Shown: in pieces, positions 1-8,049 of the stretch
How the letters are laid out: each line of letters begins with the position of its first letter
Numbering within the stretch: position 1 is the first letter of the stretch
DNA from: Fragilaria crotonensis
Lineage: Eukaryota > Bacillariophyta > Fragilariophyceae > Fragilariales > Fragilariaceae
Assembly: GCA_022925895.1 (NCBI GenBank)
Contig: JAKSYS010000876.1
Span: 1 to 13,027 of the forward strand
Length of the DNA: 13,027 nucleotides
Direction of reading: 5' to 3'
Position numbers and translations under genes: made by a program
The notes under the pieces: model-generated
Told to the model about the DNA's origin: nothing
The model's input: only the letters and a program-made list of their open reading frames with translations
Databases searched by the model: none

Positions 1-745
1 TACTTTCAGTATGGCTTGTTTCATCGTAATTCTACATATCGTACAACTCCTGTACGCTCAGTATAAAATCCGTAGATGGTATGGTCATAAACCCGATCCG
101 GCATCCTCGCATATCCGAACAACACGATCATCACCACACACAAAAACGGGCTGCGGACCATGACATTGCAACGGCAATTCAATCACCTTCCAATCCTCAT
201 CAGGAAGACCTTTTAGTGATATGCGCTCATTTATCAAGTTGGTGAGGCTTTTGACCAAAAAAGTCTTCCTGATTGACTACAATGACAATGTTAAAGGTGT
301 ATGTCCATCAACGTCACGAAACAAAAACACTACCAAGCCAAATGGCTGACCGAGGCAACAAATTTTCAAGCAATCAAGGCTCAATTTCCATCACATGAGT
401 CCCTTGGATGCAGTAGATGTGCTGTCATAAGCTGAGGAATTTTGTTGTTCGGTTGCTTGGGCAACAATTGATGATTTTGCCAAGAATCAAACACCAGTGG
501 AGTATTCCGACGGAACGCAAGAGGGTTGATCGGTACAGCAATCAGAGCAGAATTGTTTGGAGGTAGCTACTATGTCACAACATCAGGTTCGTTACAAGAA
601 GATAGAATTAGTGATTGGTATAGTGTGGCTTGGGGTTCCTCAGACGTCATGAATTTGATGACTGAATGGAATTACAATCGAGAGCTAAAGGAAATCCAAA
701 GCTGAAGCAGCAACAGCTGATGAGGCCGCTTTGTGCCAGTCATAA
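1..745 (+). pseudogene. Decayed 5' fragment of the transposable element found at 1852-2620
   Basis: This stretch aligns by eye with the 5' flank and N-terminal coding part of the transposase gene further downstream. The leader (about 1-300) matches about 1852-2122: both share blocks such as GGCATCCTCGCA, the ACCACACA tract and a GCGGACCATGA block. The part from about 320 matches the start of the coding region, with AATGGCTG, GCAATCAAGGC and the ATTCCGACG block in the same order. The reading frame is broken: after an AIKAQFP-like stretch near 375-395 it meets stops near 426, and the equivalent of about 45 bases of the intact copy (around 2430-2490) is missing. Similarity fades near 745, and nothing equivalent to the catalytic half is present. 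It is therefore an old, 5'-only relic. The element may extend left of the window, since similarity begins at or before base 1. Confidence 0.8.
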
Positions 746-779
746 AAGTTGCAATTGAATAAAATTAGAAGTGCTAGCT

Positions 780-1655
780 AACTGTCCTATATTCTTCATT
801 TCTCCACAACTTTATAGGGAGCTCACTCGGTCACTGGCTGTCCTCGTATTCTATATCGAGGAGAACTCATTCAGTCACTGGCTGCTGTTCTTGTAGTCCC
901 TTCATTCTTCCAGCACAATAGTACCAAGGATAACTCACTTGGTCGTCATTCGTCCAGCACTAGCTAAAGGTATCAAGGAGAACTCACTCGGTCACTGGCT
1001 GTCCACAATCAAGTCTTCTAAGTCTTTTCATGCTTCCAGCGCAATAATGCCGAGGAGGACTCCTCACTAGATCCCTGCTGGCAGTCCTCGGAGTCGCATT
1101 TTTTTAATCCTTCAGCACAAGTGCAATGGTACCAAGGAGATCTTACTCGGTCACTGTCTTAGTCTCTTCATACCTCCTTGCTCCATTACACCAAGAGCTT
1201 CACGTTCCTTGGTCACTGGCTGTTGTACAAAGTAAATTAATTCCTTAGCACCGGAACATTGGTACCAAGGAGAGCTCACTCGGTCACGGTTGACGTCTCT
1301 TCATTCTTTGCTACTCTGCTACCATGAGCTGGCGTGGTCACCGGCGGCTGTCCTCGTAGTCTCTTCATTCCTCCAGCACAATAAAACAGAAGTGAGCTCA
1401 CTCGGTCACTGTTGTAGTCTCTTCATAGTACTAGTATCATCTCCTCCGATACAATACCATGAAGAACTCACTCCTAGGCAATTGGCTGTAATCGTAGAAT
1501 CTTCTTCAATCCTCCAGCACAAGTACGATAGGCTACCAACAAGACCTCACTCGGTCACAGCTGCCGTAGTCTCTTCGTTTCTCCGCTATACCAAGACCTC
1601 ACTCCTCGGTCACTGCTGGCTGTCCTCGTTGTGCGGAGCTCACTAGGTCACTGTC
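780..1655. repeat. Degenerate minisatellite, about 14 units of roughly 40-80 bases
   Basis: A core close to CTCACTCGGTCACTGGCTG recurs near 822, 864, 932, 981, 1061, 1141, 1203, 1274, 1325, 1395, 1465, 1546, 1597 and 1636. Between cores lie variable copies of a second block reading roughly TCCTCGTAGTCTCTTCATTC, then CTCCAGCACAATAGTACCAAGGAGAG. Spacing runs from about 39 to 81 bases, so units have been shortened and diverged. The array sits exactly between the relic copy and the better-preserved copy of the transposon. An open frame at 1290-1646 is only the translation of the repeat, with no recognisable protein. Function is unknown; it is either an independent minisatellite or subterminal repeats belonging to the element. 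Confidence 0.85.
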
Positions 1656-2122
1656 GTACAAACGGATGTAAGAAGACACACATCCGCAAAATTGACAATG
1701 ATCAAACCGAAGCACTGACCTGCTGGTAAGATCCAAGAGACAGATCATTGATTTGTGATCCGTTGTTGGGTTGGTGTCAAGAACTTCGTTCTCTAATTTT
1801 GAGCTCCTTCAAAAATTTAGTACTGAATGTACGTGTCCCTACAATATGTATGGCTGGTTTCAAGGGTTTCTTACATCTAGTACAAATTGTGTAGGCTCAG
1901 TACAAAATTTCATGAAGTCATCTTCGCTCCCCCCAACCCTGCATCCTCGCACATCGAAACAAGACGATCGAAACCACACAAAAAAAAGTTGTGCGGACCA
2001 TGATATTGTAACGACAACTTCACCCGCTTACACTCCGTAACTGCCGAGCCTTTTGTTGCAACTGGATCAATTATATACTTCAAGGCAGAGTTTGACTTGC
2101 GAGGGTCGGCAGTTGAGACGAA
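1656..2122 (+). other. Leader of the better-preserved transposon copy, no host gene
   Basis: About 470 bases between the minisatellite and the transposase start codon. From about 1852 on it matches the relic leader at 1-300, so that part belongs to the element. The segment 1656-1850 has no match elsewhere in the window and holds no credible gene. I could not find terminal inverted repeats or a target-site duplication that would fix the left end of the element. Short open frames here (1771-2040 on the plus strand, 1910-2176 on the minus strand) resemble nothing and are not called. Confidence 0.5.
1663..1686. repeat. Small inverted repeat at the right edge of the minisatellite
   Basis: CGGATGT (1663-1669) and ACATCCG (1680-1686) are perfect reverse complements around a 10-base loop. 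It lies just after the last minisatellite unit. It could be a boundary mark of the array or chance; no function can be assigned. Confidence 0.5.
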
Positions 2123-5100
2123 ATGAAGACGCTCGCAACGTATTATCAGTGTTGGCTTGAAATCACCAAGCAACAACGGTACCGAGACAAATGGCTGTCC
2201 GATGAGCTCTATTTCCGAGCAATCAAGGCCCAGTTTCCAACTCTTGAGGCTCTTGGATTTGACAGAGGCATGATGAACAAAGCAATTTCATCATATGAAG
2301 GTACAACACTTGATGACTTCACAGAATCAAATGCTACGGGCCGATTCCGACGATCAGCCAAAGGCCTCGATCCCTTTGGCAATCCGAAAAGAAGGATTTG
2401 GGGATACTATGTAACAACACCTGGAGGATTGGTCAAACGCCCGCCAGATGGAAAGAAATGTTTCCTGTCTTTGTTGCAAGATTCAAGCCTTAATGATCGC
2501 TACAGTGTTGCTCGCGGTCTACCTGAAGTTGTCGACTTGACCACAGCAATTGCAGAACAATCTTCGGCAAAACGAAAAGCTGATGCTCAGATAGCAGCAC
2601 AGGATGAGACAAAGAGGCCTAAGCATGGCCCCATCTCAGGGAAATTTGTCGAGGAGCAGACGTATTGGGATAGTCCCGAAGCCAAGAAGCTCTTTCTTGG
2701 CAACGCAAATGATAGTCGTGGTGTTGTTGACGTTCTGGAGCAACGAATTGAGCGACTCCAGCAGGCCAATCGGACGATTGATGGGTGGAAAGACGTTGTA
2801 GACAAGCATGATAAAGACAACCTCTGCTCTTCTTTTGATGTATTCATAATTAGGCAGAGGTGTTCGATACTCTGCTTAGCCTATTCGTATGCCCTAGAGG
2901 AAATGAATTCGGCTCGATGGATAGAGGATTGCTGTGCTTCTGCAATTGCTGATAGCAGGAAAATGGGGATCGAAGCTGCTGCAACCAATGAGCGTACGGT
3001 TGCTGGGTGGAACATTCTCTTTAGGGCGAATCGCGAGCACTTTCCGATGCCGAACCCCAAGATCTTACACAAACAAAAGCATCCTCTTCCGGAGTTGCTG
3101 GAATACTTTCCAGAAGAAATAACGTCGCCATGGCTTGGGTATTGCATTGAGAATCTTGCTGATCTAACTGTCGAGATGGCACGGAATCAATTGGTAACGT
3201 CCTTGATTCCCAGCGCAGCTGCAAGAACTAGTAACGGCAGCGATGCCGACACAATTGGCGATGAAGTAGTCCAACAAGAAGAACTAGATGAACATCGACA
3301 AGAGGAAGGAAACAACAGTACCACTACTATACAGCAAAACACAATAAGAGACTGTCTACTTCAGGTCTATCTTGAGAGTCCCATATCGCTCTCCACTACA
3401 TGGCGCTGGCTCAAGCGACTCGGGTTCACCTATGATACAAGGAAGAAATCGTTTTTTTGTAGATGGTCACGAGCGGCCGAACGTCATCTTCAGGCGGAAC
3501 GAGTTCTGTACTCTGTATCTGACGAAGCTCGAGCCGCGTGCACATCGTTGGATTCAAGTCACGGCCGAAACTGTAGAGGAATGGAAGAGAGAAAAGAAAA
3601 TATCAGAAGACGATAATCGAGGATACAATTACATCACAGACGACAACAAGAAAATGGTTGAATTTCATGTCGACGACTTGGACTTACTGCACGAACATGC
3701 TGCGACCATGGGCTTCAATTCTTTCGGGGGGAACTTGAGTGTACGGAAGGCACGAGGCGAAAAGCCACTGATGATTTTTGGGCAAGATGAGAGTGTGTAT
3801 AGCCAATTCCTGCTCGGAAGTAGGCAATGGGTGGGACCATTAGGTCAAAGGCCACTTCTTCCAAAGACGGATGGCTTGAGTCTCATGATATCCGCCCTGC
3901 AATCGCGCGAGACTGGTTTTGGGGTAGAGATTAGTCGAGTGCAAATGGAAGAAATCAACGAATCACGTCAAGGCAAAACTTACGTTGATGTCGATGCAGC
4001 GATGGCTATCCATGGCCAAGCTGCAAAGAAAGACTTGAAGCAATCCCCATTCGTGATCTACTTCGAGCTTGGAGCAAACAATGAGGGATATTGGACGTAC
4101 AACCACATGGCAATTCAATTTGAGGACTGTGTCGATTGCCTCAGAGTTTTGTATCCGCACTTTGACTTTGCCTTCCTCTTCGATCACTCTCAAGGACACG
4201 CAAAAAAACTGGTGAATGGCTTGGACGCCTATAGCATGAACCGAGGCTTCGGAGGAGTGCAGCCAAGAATGCGTGAGTCAATAATAAAGCAGGAAGATGG
4301 CTATCTCGGGCATGCATGAACGTACCATTGATGTTGGCGACACACAGTCCTTTGTCTTTGAACCTGGCGATGCGGGGCCATTCTGGATGACACACGAAGA
4401 AAGAGAATTGAACCGCCACGATCGAATCCTCCCATCTCTGCCTGGTAATCAGCGAACAAGGAACAAAACAATCTCTGAACTGAAAGTAGAGCTTGGGCCC
4501 CTCAACATCTTGAATGATCGACGCCAATATCGACTTGGGGAATTGCAAGAACTTGCAAGGGCGAACAATGTTGATGTCAAAACAATCAGAACACGAGAAA
4601 AGAAAGGCTGGCAAGGGCAGCCGAAGGGACTTTTTGCAAGTCCTGTGGGAAAGGGGTTGGATTGACGAAGGAAATCTGGAGAAGTACACAATGGATCCAG
4701 CAACCGATGCCGATGGCGATGTACTTGAGGGCGTGGAGGAATGGAGTTTACGAGTTCTGATGGCAAGCTGTCTTGATTTTGCTGAGGAGGTGACAGCCCT
4801 CCAACACGTAGGAAACGAGCTTGGTGTTCGGGTAATCATTTCGCCCAAGTTCCATGCGGAGTTAGCTGGCGAAGGCATTGAGTATAGCTGGGGCGTGACG
4901 AAAGGTCTGTATCGACGCAAGCCATTAAACTCTAAGAGGAGCAAGGAAGCATTCAAAGCGTTAGTTATGGAATGCACAAGCAGAGATATACTTCAAACAG
5001 CAACTGTGGCGGAAACTTTCGAGACGAGCAAGGGCTTACATTTGCGCATACTATTCTCTTTACGAGAGCAAGAACAACGACAACATTGACACACCAACAC

Positions 5101-5252
5101 TTACATTACCACTTATTGAACGCCTTGTAAAGGCATTCAAAACCCACAGAGCTGCACTTGACTTCGATGCTGGCTTCGTAAATGGATTTGTAACTTCACA
5201 TGAGAAGGGTGTCTTCCAAATGAACACAAGATCTGTTTTGCGAGAGGAATGA
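2123..5252 (+). pseudogene. DDE transposase gene (IS630/Tc1-mariner-like) broken by four frameshifts
   Basis: The gene starts at an ATG in frame 2 and can be followed to a TGA at 5250-5252, about 1040 residues. Segments in order: N-terminal region with a short coiled coil (around VLEQRIERLQQA), a helix-turn-helix-like stretch at about 3375-3448 (STTWRWLKRLGFTYD), a VDGHERP motif at about 3459, then a catalytic core. Likely catalytic acids are D in FGQDES (3786-3788), D in LFDHSQGH (4182-4184) and E in GEGIEYSWG (4880-4882). This spacing and the final GIE motif resemble the D/D/E of Tc1-mariner and IS630 enzymes. The C-terminal RARAYICAY segment (about 5022-5048) continues in frame 3. Frame changes fall at T7 (3452-3458), near 4308-4318, at T5 (4631-4635) and within about 4965-4985. 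Each needs one base skipped. Apart from these, the joined frames have no stop in the core. The family assignment is from motif memory; no alignment was run. It is a recent casualty, or an intact gene with assembly errors. Confidence 0.8.
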
Positions 5253-5344
5253 GAATATGGTTTGGATCGAATTCTTGATGCATTCTGGGGCTTCAACTAA
5301 ATTTTTAGATTACCGAGTCTACGTGCGCTACGATATGCAGGCGG

Positions 5345-5385
5345 AGGATGAAACCAGCCATAGTCTCAGGATGAAACAAGCCATA
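5345..5385. repeat. Short tandem duplication, period 23
   Basis: AGGATGAAACCAGCCATA (5345-5362) is followed at 5368-5385 by the same 18 bases with one mismatch. It lies about 90 bases after the transposase stop and runs into the first long direct repeat. Probably a slippage product. Confidence 0.6.
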
Positions 5386-5505
5386 CTCAACCCTGGCGAA
5401 GTGAAAAAAATTCAGACAGTATTCATTTCATCCAGTACCCCAGAGTGGTCATACTCCGTAACAGACGGACTCACGCACGCACGCACGCACACAATTAATT
5501 TATAA
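5384..5505. repeat. Long direct repeat, copy 1 (122 bases)
   Basis: It begins TACTCAACCCTGGCGAAG and ends CACAATTAATTTATAA. It matches 5614-5730 almost perfectly: one A is extra in an A run, there is one C/G substitution (CATTTCATCC against CATTTGATCC), and 4 bases are extra at the ACGC tract. An ACGC microsatellite sits near its right end (about 5473-5490). Such high identity suggests a recent duplication. It contains no gene. It could be the 3' part of the transposon or a separate short repeat. Confidence 0.9.
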
Positions 5506-5613
5506 AGGTACCTCACATTTGATCGGAGTGTCTACTACAGGAAACTGGACGTACAGTACCCCAACCTGGTCGTACTCCGTACCACTACTTTTACTGTTAC
5601 TGTTTACTTTCAG

Positions 5614-5730
5614 TACTCAACCCTGGCGAAGTGAAAAAATTCAGACAGTATTCATTTGATCCAGTACCCCAGAGTGGTCATACTCCGTAACAGACGGACG
5701 CACGCACGCACGCACACAATTAATTTATAA
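5614..5730. repeat. Long direct repeat, copy 2 (117 bases)
   Basis: Near-identical second copy of 5384-5505, offset by 230 bases. The 108-base spacer (5506-5613) carries a diverged third version of the inner block: CAGTACCCCAACCTGGTC followed by a TACTCCGTA block. The copy ends 52 bases before the deaminase start codon, so it supplies much of that gene's immediate upstream DNA. Its ACGC tract lies at about 5697-5714. Confidence 0.9.
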
Positions 5731-5782
5731 TATAGTAGGATATGTCCAATGCTGCGCCCAATGACGCATCGACGCATCCATC

Positions 5783-6403
5783 ATGGCGGACCAGGACTCC
5801 GTCTTGAAAGGCTTTCAACTACACGGCTGGCACCCAGATCCTCAATTGTCGGAGGATGAGAACTACATGGACTTGGTTATGCTGCTGACGCGTAACTCCA
5901 AGTGTCGGCAAGGTCATATGGCGTGTGTTATTGTGAGACCAAAGGCAGCAGATGATTCATCGTTATCATTACTACTGGATCGCATTGTTACGGTTGCCAA
6001 CAATACGTCTGTATATAAGGACCGAGACAGCGATAATCATGCAGAAATCAATGCCATCAGCCTGGCAGCCAAATTTGGTACCGCCACCAATGGATGTACA
6101 AGCTTCATTACAATGCCACCGTGCAAACGATGTTTTGGAGCCCTAGTCGCAGCCGGCATTAGTCGAATTGTGTCAACTCGCCCCATATTGGAACCGATCT
6201 TGTCCATTGCAAAAGACCAAAAAATCGATGTAGTCGTCATGGATCCGGCCGCTTGTGCGAATCGAATCGCCAGGTACCTTCCACAACCAAATCGTGATGA
6301 AGTGGTGGCAGCGCGAGCGCAACGTGATCAAGAAAAACGAGATCGCCAATTAGCAGGCAAGGAGCGTAAACGCAAAGCTATTGAACTTGACGCCGATGAT
6401 TAG
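5783..6403 (+). CDS. Zinc-dependent cytidine/deoxycytidylate deaminase-family protein
   Basis: The 206-residue protein carries the deaminase zinc signature: HAE at residues 86-88 (in DNHAEINAI) and PCKRC at 113-117, followed by GALVAAGISRIV, the usual helix after the second half-site. The His and two Cys would bind zinc and the Glu would move the proton during hydrolytic removal of the amino group. The N-terminal stretch (HGWHPDPQLSEDENYMDLVMLL) looks family-specific. The tail from about 165 is charged and ends with a basic patch (KERKRK) that could send it to the nucleus. The substrate is uncertain: dCMP, cytidine or a modified base are possible, and the PPCKRC site is not the PC-M-C form typical of tRNA adenosine deaminases. 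The frame is continuous; upstream ATGs at 5742 and 5761 are out of frame. Its promoter region is repeat-derived, and it converges on the PABPN1-like gene with 75 bases between stops. Confidence 0.85.
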   Translation: MADQDSVLKGFQLHGWHPDPQLSEDENYMDLVMLLTRNSKCRQGHMACVIVRPKAADDSSLSLLLDRIVTVANNTSVYKDRDSDNHAEINAISLAAKFGTATNGCTSFITMPPCKRCFGALVAAGISRIVSTRPILEPILSIAKDQKIDVVVMDPAACANRIARYLPQPNRDEVVAARAQRDQEKRDRQLAGKERKRKAIELDADD

Positions 6404-6478
6404 CACACTTTCCTAAGTAGACATTATCACTAATGCTCATTTTCCATTTTTTTGTCTTGTTTTTCATGTGCTCATGAT

Positions 6479-7453
6479 TCAGTAATACGGATGGTAGCTT
6501 CCTCCTCCTCTTCCTCCACCATATCCACCTCGGAAGCCCCCACCACCACGACCTCTGCCACCGCCACGTCCTCCACCACGAAAGCCACCGCCGCGTCCAC
6601 CACCACGAAAACCACCCCGTCCACGGAAGCCTCGACCGCCACCGCGTCCGCCACCATCTTGATGATAGAAGTAGTTGGGATCATTGACACGCTTATGTGT
6701 TACTTTGAGCGTACGTTCTCTGAACGTGCTTCCATCCAACTTGATGGCATTTTCGACGGCATCTTCAGACTAGTATATTCACACACTTTCACGTGAGGAT
6801 TGATTTGATATGTAACATTCCACAACTCGATCGACGAGATCCCAGGCAATGATACCAAACGATGTTGTTACTTACCCCAAATTCAATGTACGCGAACCCT
6901 GTTTCAAAAATATGCATACACTTGATAAACGCCTGACACCATGATAACTTGAAACAACCACGTATCACACGAGGACGTCGAACTTACCTTTTGGTTTACC
7001 CGTTAGTTTGTCACAAACAATGGTGACACGCTCTACAGTTCCGCAAGCTTCAAAATGACTCAGTAGTTCTTCCGGTGTCGCCATGTAGTCTACTTGACCC
7101 ACATAAATTGATAACCTGTTGGCAGGGATGGAAGGAGATGAATTAGTCCATGGAATCCTGACTGCAGTGCGGTGCCGACGAAAGAGTCAACCACACATTT
7201 TCACACAAAACGTTGATTCTTCCTACCCGTCTCGTTTCGCCACATCCTTTGGGTCCTCTTTCTTTCCTCCGGCAGCAGCCGCAGCTGATGAGTGCGGCTT
7301 TCCTTTCTCCAAATCTTCATTTTCCTTGGTGATGCGAGCTGCTTCAGCCTCCATTTTTTCAATTTCTGCTTGCAGTTTTTCCAAATCCTCCTCTTCTTCC
7401 TCCTCCTTCTCAGGCTCCGCAGTCATGCCGCCTTCTTCTTGATCCTTCGTCAT
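6479..7453 (-). CDS. PABPN1: Nuclear poly(A)-binding protein 2 homologue, four exons
   Basis: Reading from the ATG at 7453, the exons are 7453-7227, 7115-6988, 6898-6876 and 6769-6479, with GT-AG introns of 111, 89 and 106 bases. They join to 669 bases (222 residues) with all phases consistent. Residues 1-50 are acidic and coiled-coil-like. One RRM follows, with RNP2 IYVGQV at 79-84 and RNP1 around KGFAYIEF at 119-125. After [14 protein letters not shown] comes a glycine/arginine-rich RGG tail (about 165-216) ending YHPYY. This order (coiled coil, single RRM, RGG tail) is that of PABPN1/Pab2, which binds growing poly(A) tails in the nucleus and stimulates poly(A) polymerase; the RGG tail is usually arginine-methylated. 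The length fits plant and yeast members better than the longer human protein. The third exon is only 23 bases, so automated predictors may miss it. The upstream region is shared with the Alb3 gene. Confidence 0.9.
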
Positions 7454-8049
7454 GAGTGAGTTGGTAATTGAGAGATGTATTCAATTCGTTGTGTGAAAGT
7501 AAGTCCGAATGGTACCAAAAAGGTTCTATTGCATGAACAGTATACCGGTACTATGTACTATATCACTATGTATATCGTAAAATGGTTGTCGAGTCTCTAT
7601 TCTCGCTCTCTCGAGCCCAACTTTGGTTCGACGACAACAATTGAGGACGAAGGACAAACCAATTGCTGTCGAAAGGGAAGCGAAGGGCGTCTGGTTAGAG
7701 GAACTCGAACCCTAAAGGGTCTAAGCTAAAGGGTCTAAGAAATACTCGAGTAATTGATTGATTTACTGCATAGTACCTGGTACTCCAGTACAAGTGTAGT
7801 CTGAGAGCTCCAAACCGAGATCGTTCCAAGTGGAAGCGCAACTCATAGTTCAACTTGTCGTTAATGTTGTACCAATGCCTTCGTAGACTCGGCCTGCATC
7901 CATCAAGCCACTGGGCATCACGGAAGGCATCACACGCAAACAATCGCCCCGAATCCGCCTGTCACTGCGTCACATTGCAGGTAGATCTTTCACCATCACT
8001 GAGAAACGCCCAAATTTTCTTCCAAACAACAACTGCGATCTACGCTACC
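7454..8049. promoter_or_regulatory. Divergent upstream region between the PABPN1-like and ALB3 genes
   Basis: About 600 bases with no credible gene. It must carry the 5' leaders and promoters of both flanking genes. It holds an odd palindrome, AGTACCTGGTACT (7772-7784), several GTAC-containing words near 7540-7560, and the 14-base tandem at 7712-7739. No TATA box or initiator could be fixed with confidence. Confidence 0.5.
7712..7739. repeat. Perfect 14-base tandem duplication
   Basis: CTAAAGGGTCTAAG occurs twice head to tail (7712-7725 and 7726-7739). It lies in the divergent upstream region about 310 bases before the ALB3 start. Probably slippage; it could double a protein-binding site. 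Confidence 0.8.

Noticed and set aside
1290-1646. 118-residue coding region
   Set aside because: It is only the translation of minisatellite units; the repeat period drives the apparent protein pattern.
780-1655. CRISPR array
   Set aside because: Repeats are degenerate, spacing is irregular, linkers are themselves related, no cas genes are present, and the setting is eukaryotic.
4308-4665. Euplotes-like programmed frameshifting at stop codons
   Set aside because: The protein similarity places most shifts well before the zero-frame stop codon, and no shared slippery codon is seen.
4141-4977. 278-residue open frame on the minus strand
   Set aside because: It lies wholly opposite the transposase catalytic region, whose protein motifs are recognisable, and its own translation resembles nothing.
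1-5615. TACTTTCAGTA at 1-11 and 5605-5615 as transposon termini
   Set aside because: The match is direct, only 11 bases long, and such matches are expected by chance in 13 kb.
5384-5730. LTR pair of a retroelement
   Set aside because: The 108-base spacer has no primer-binding site, polypurine tract or coding capacity.
6452-6796. Ser/Thr/Ala-rich open frame on the plus strand
   Set aside because: It is the complement of the RGG-coding repeat of the PABPN1-like gene.
7690-7740. tRNA gene suggested by a TTCGA-containing stretch
   Set aside because: The arms flanking the putative T-loop do not pair and no acceptor or anticodon stem can be drawn.
7855-8049. N-terminal extension of ALB3
   Set aside because: The frame is open, but the signal peptide and FAP motif only make sense when translation starts at 8050.
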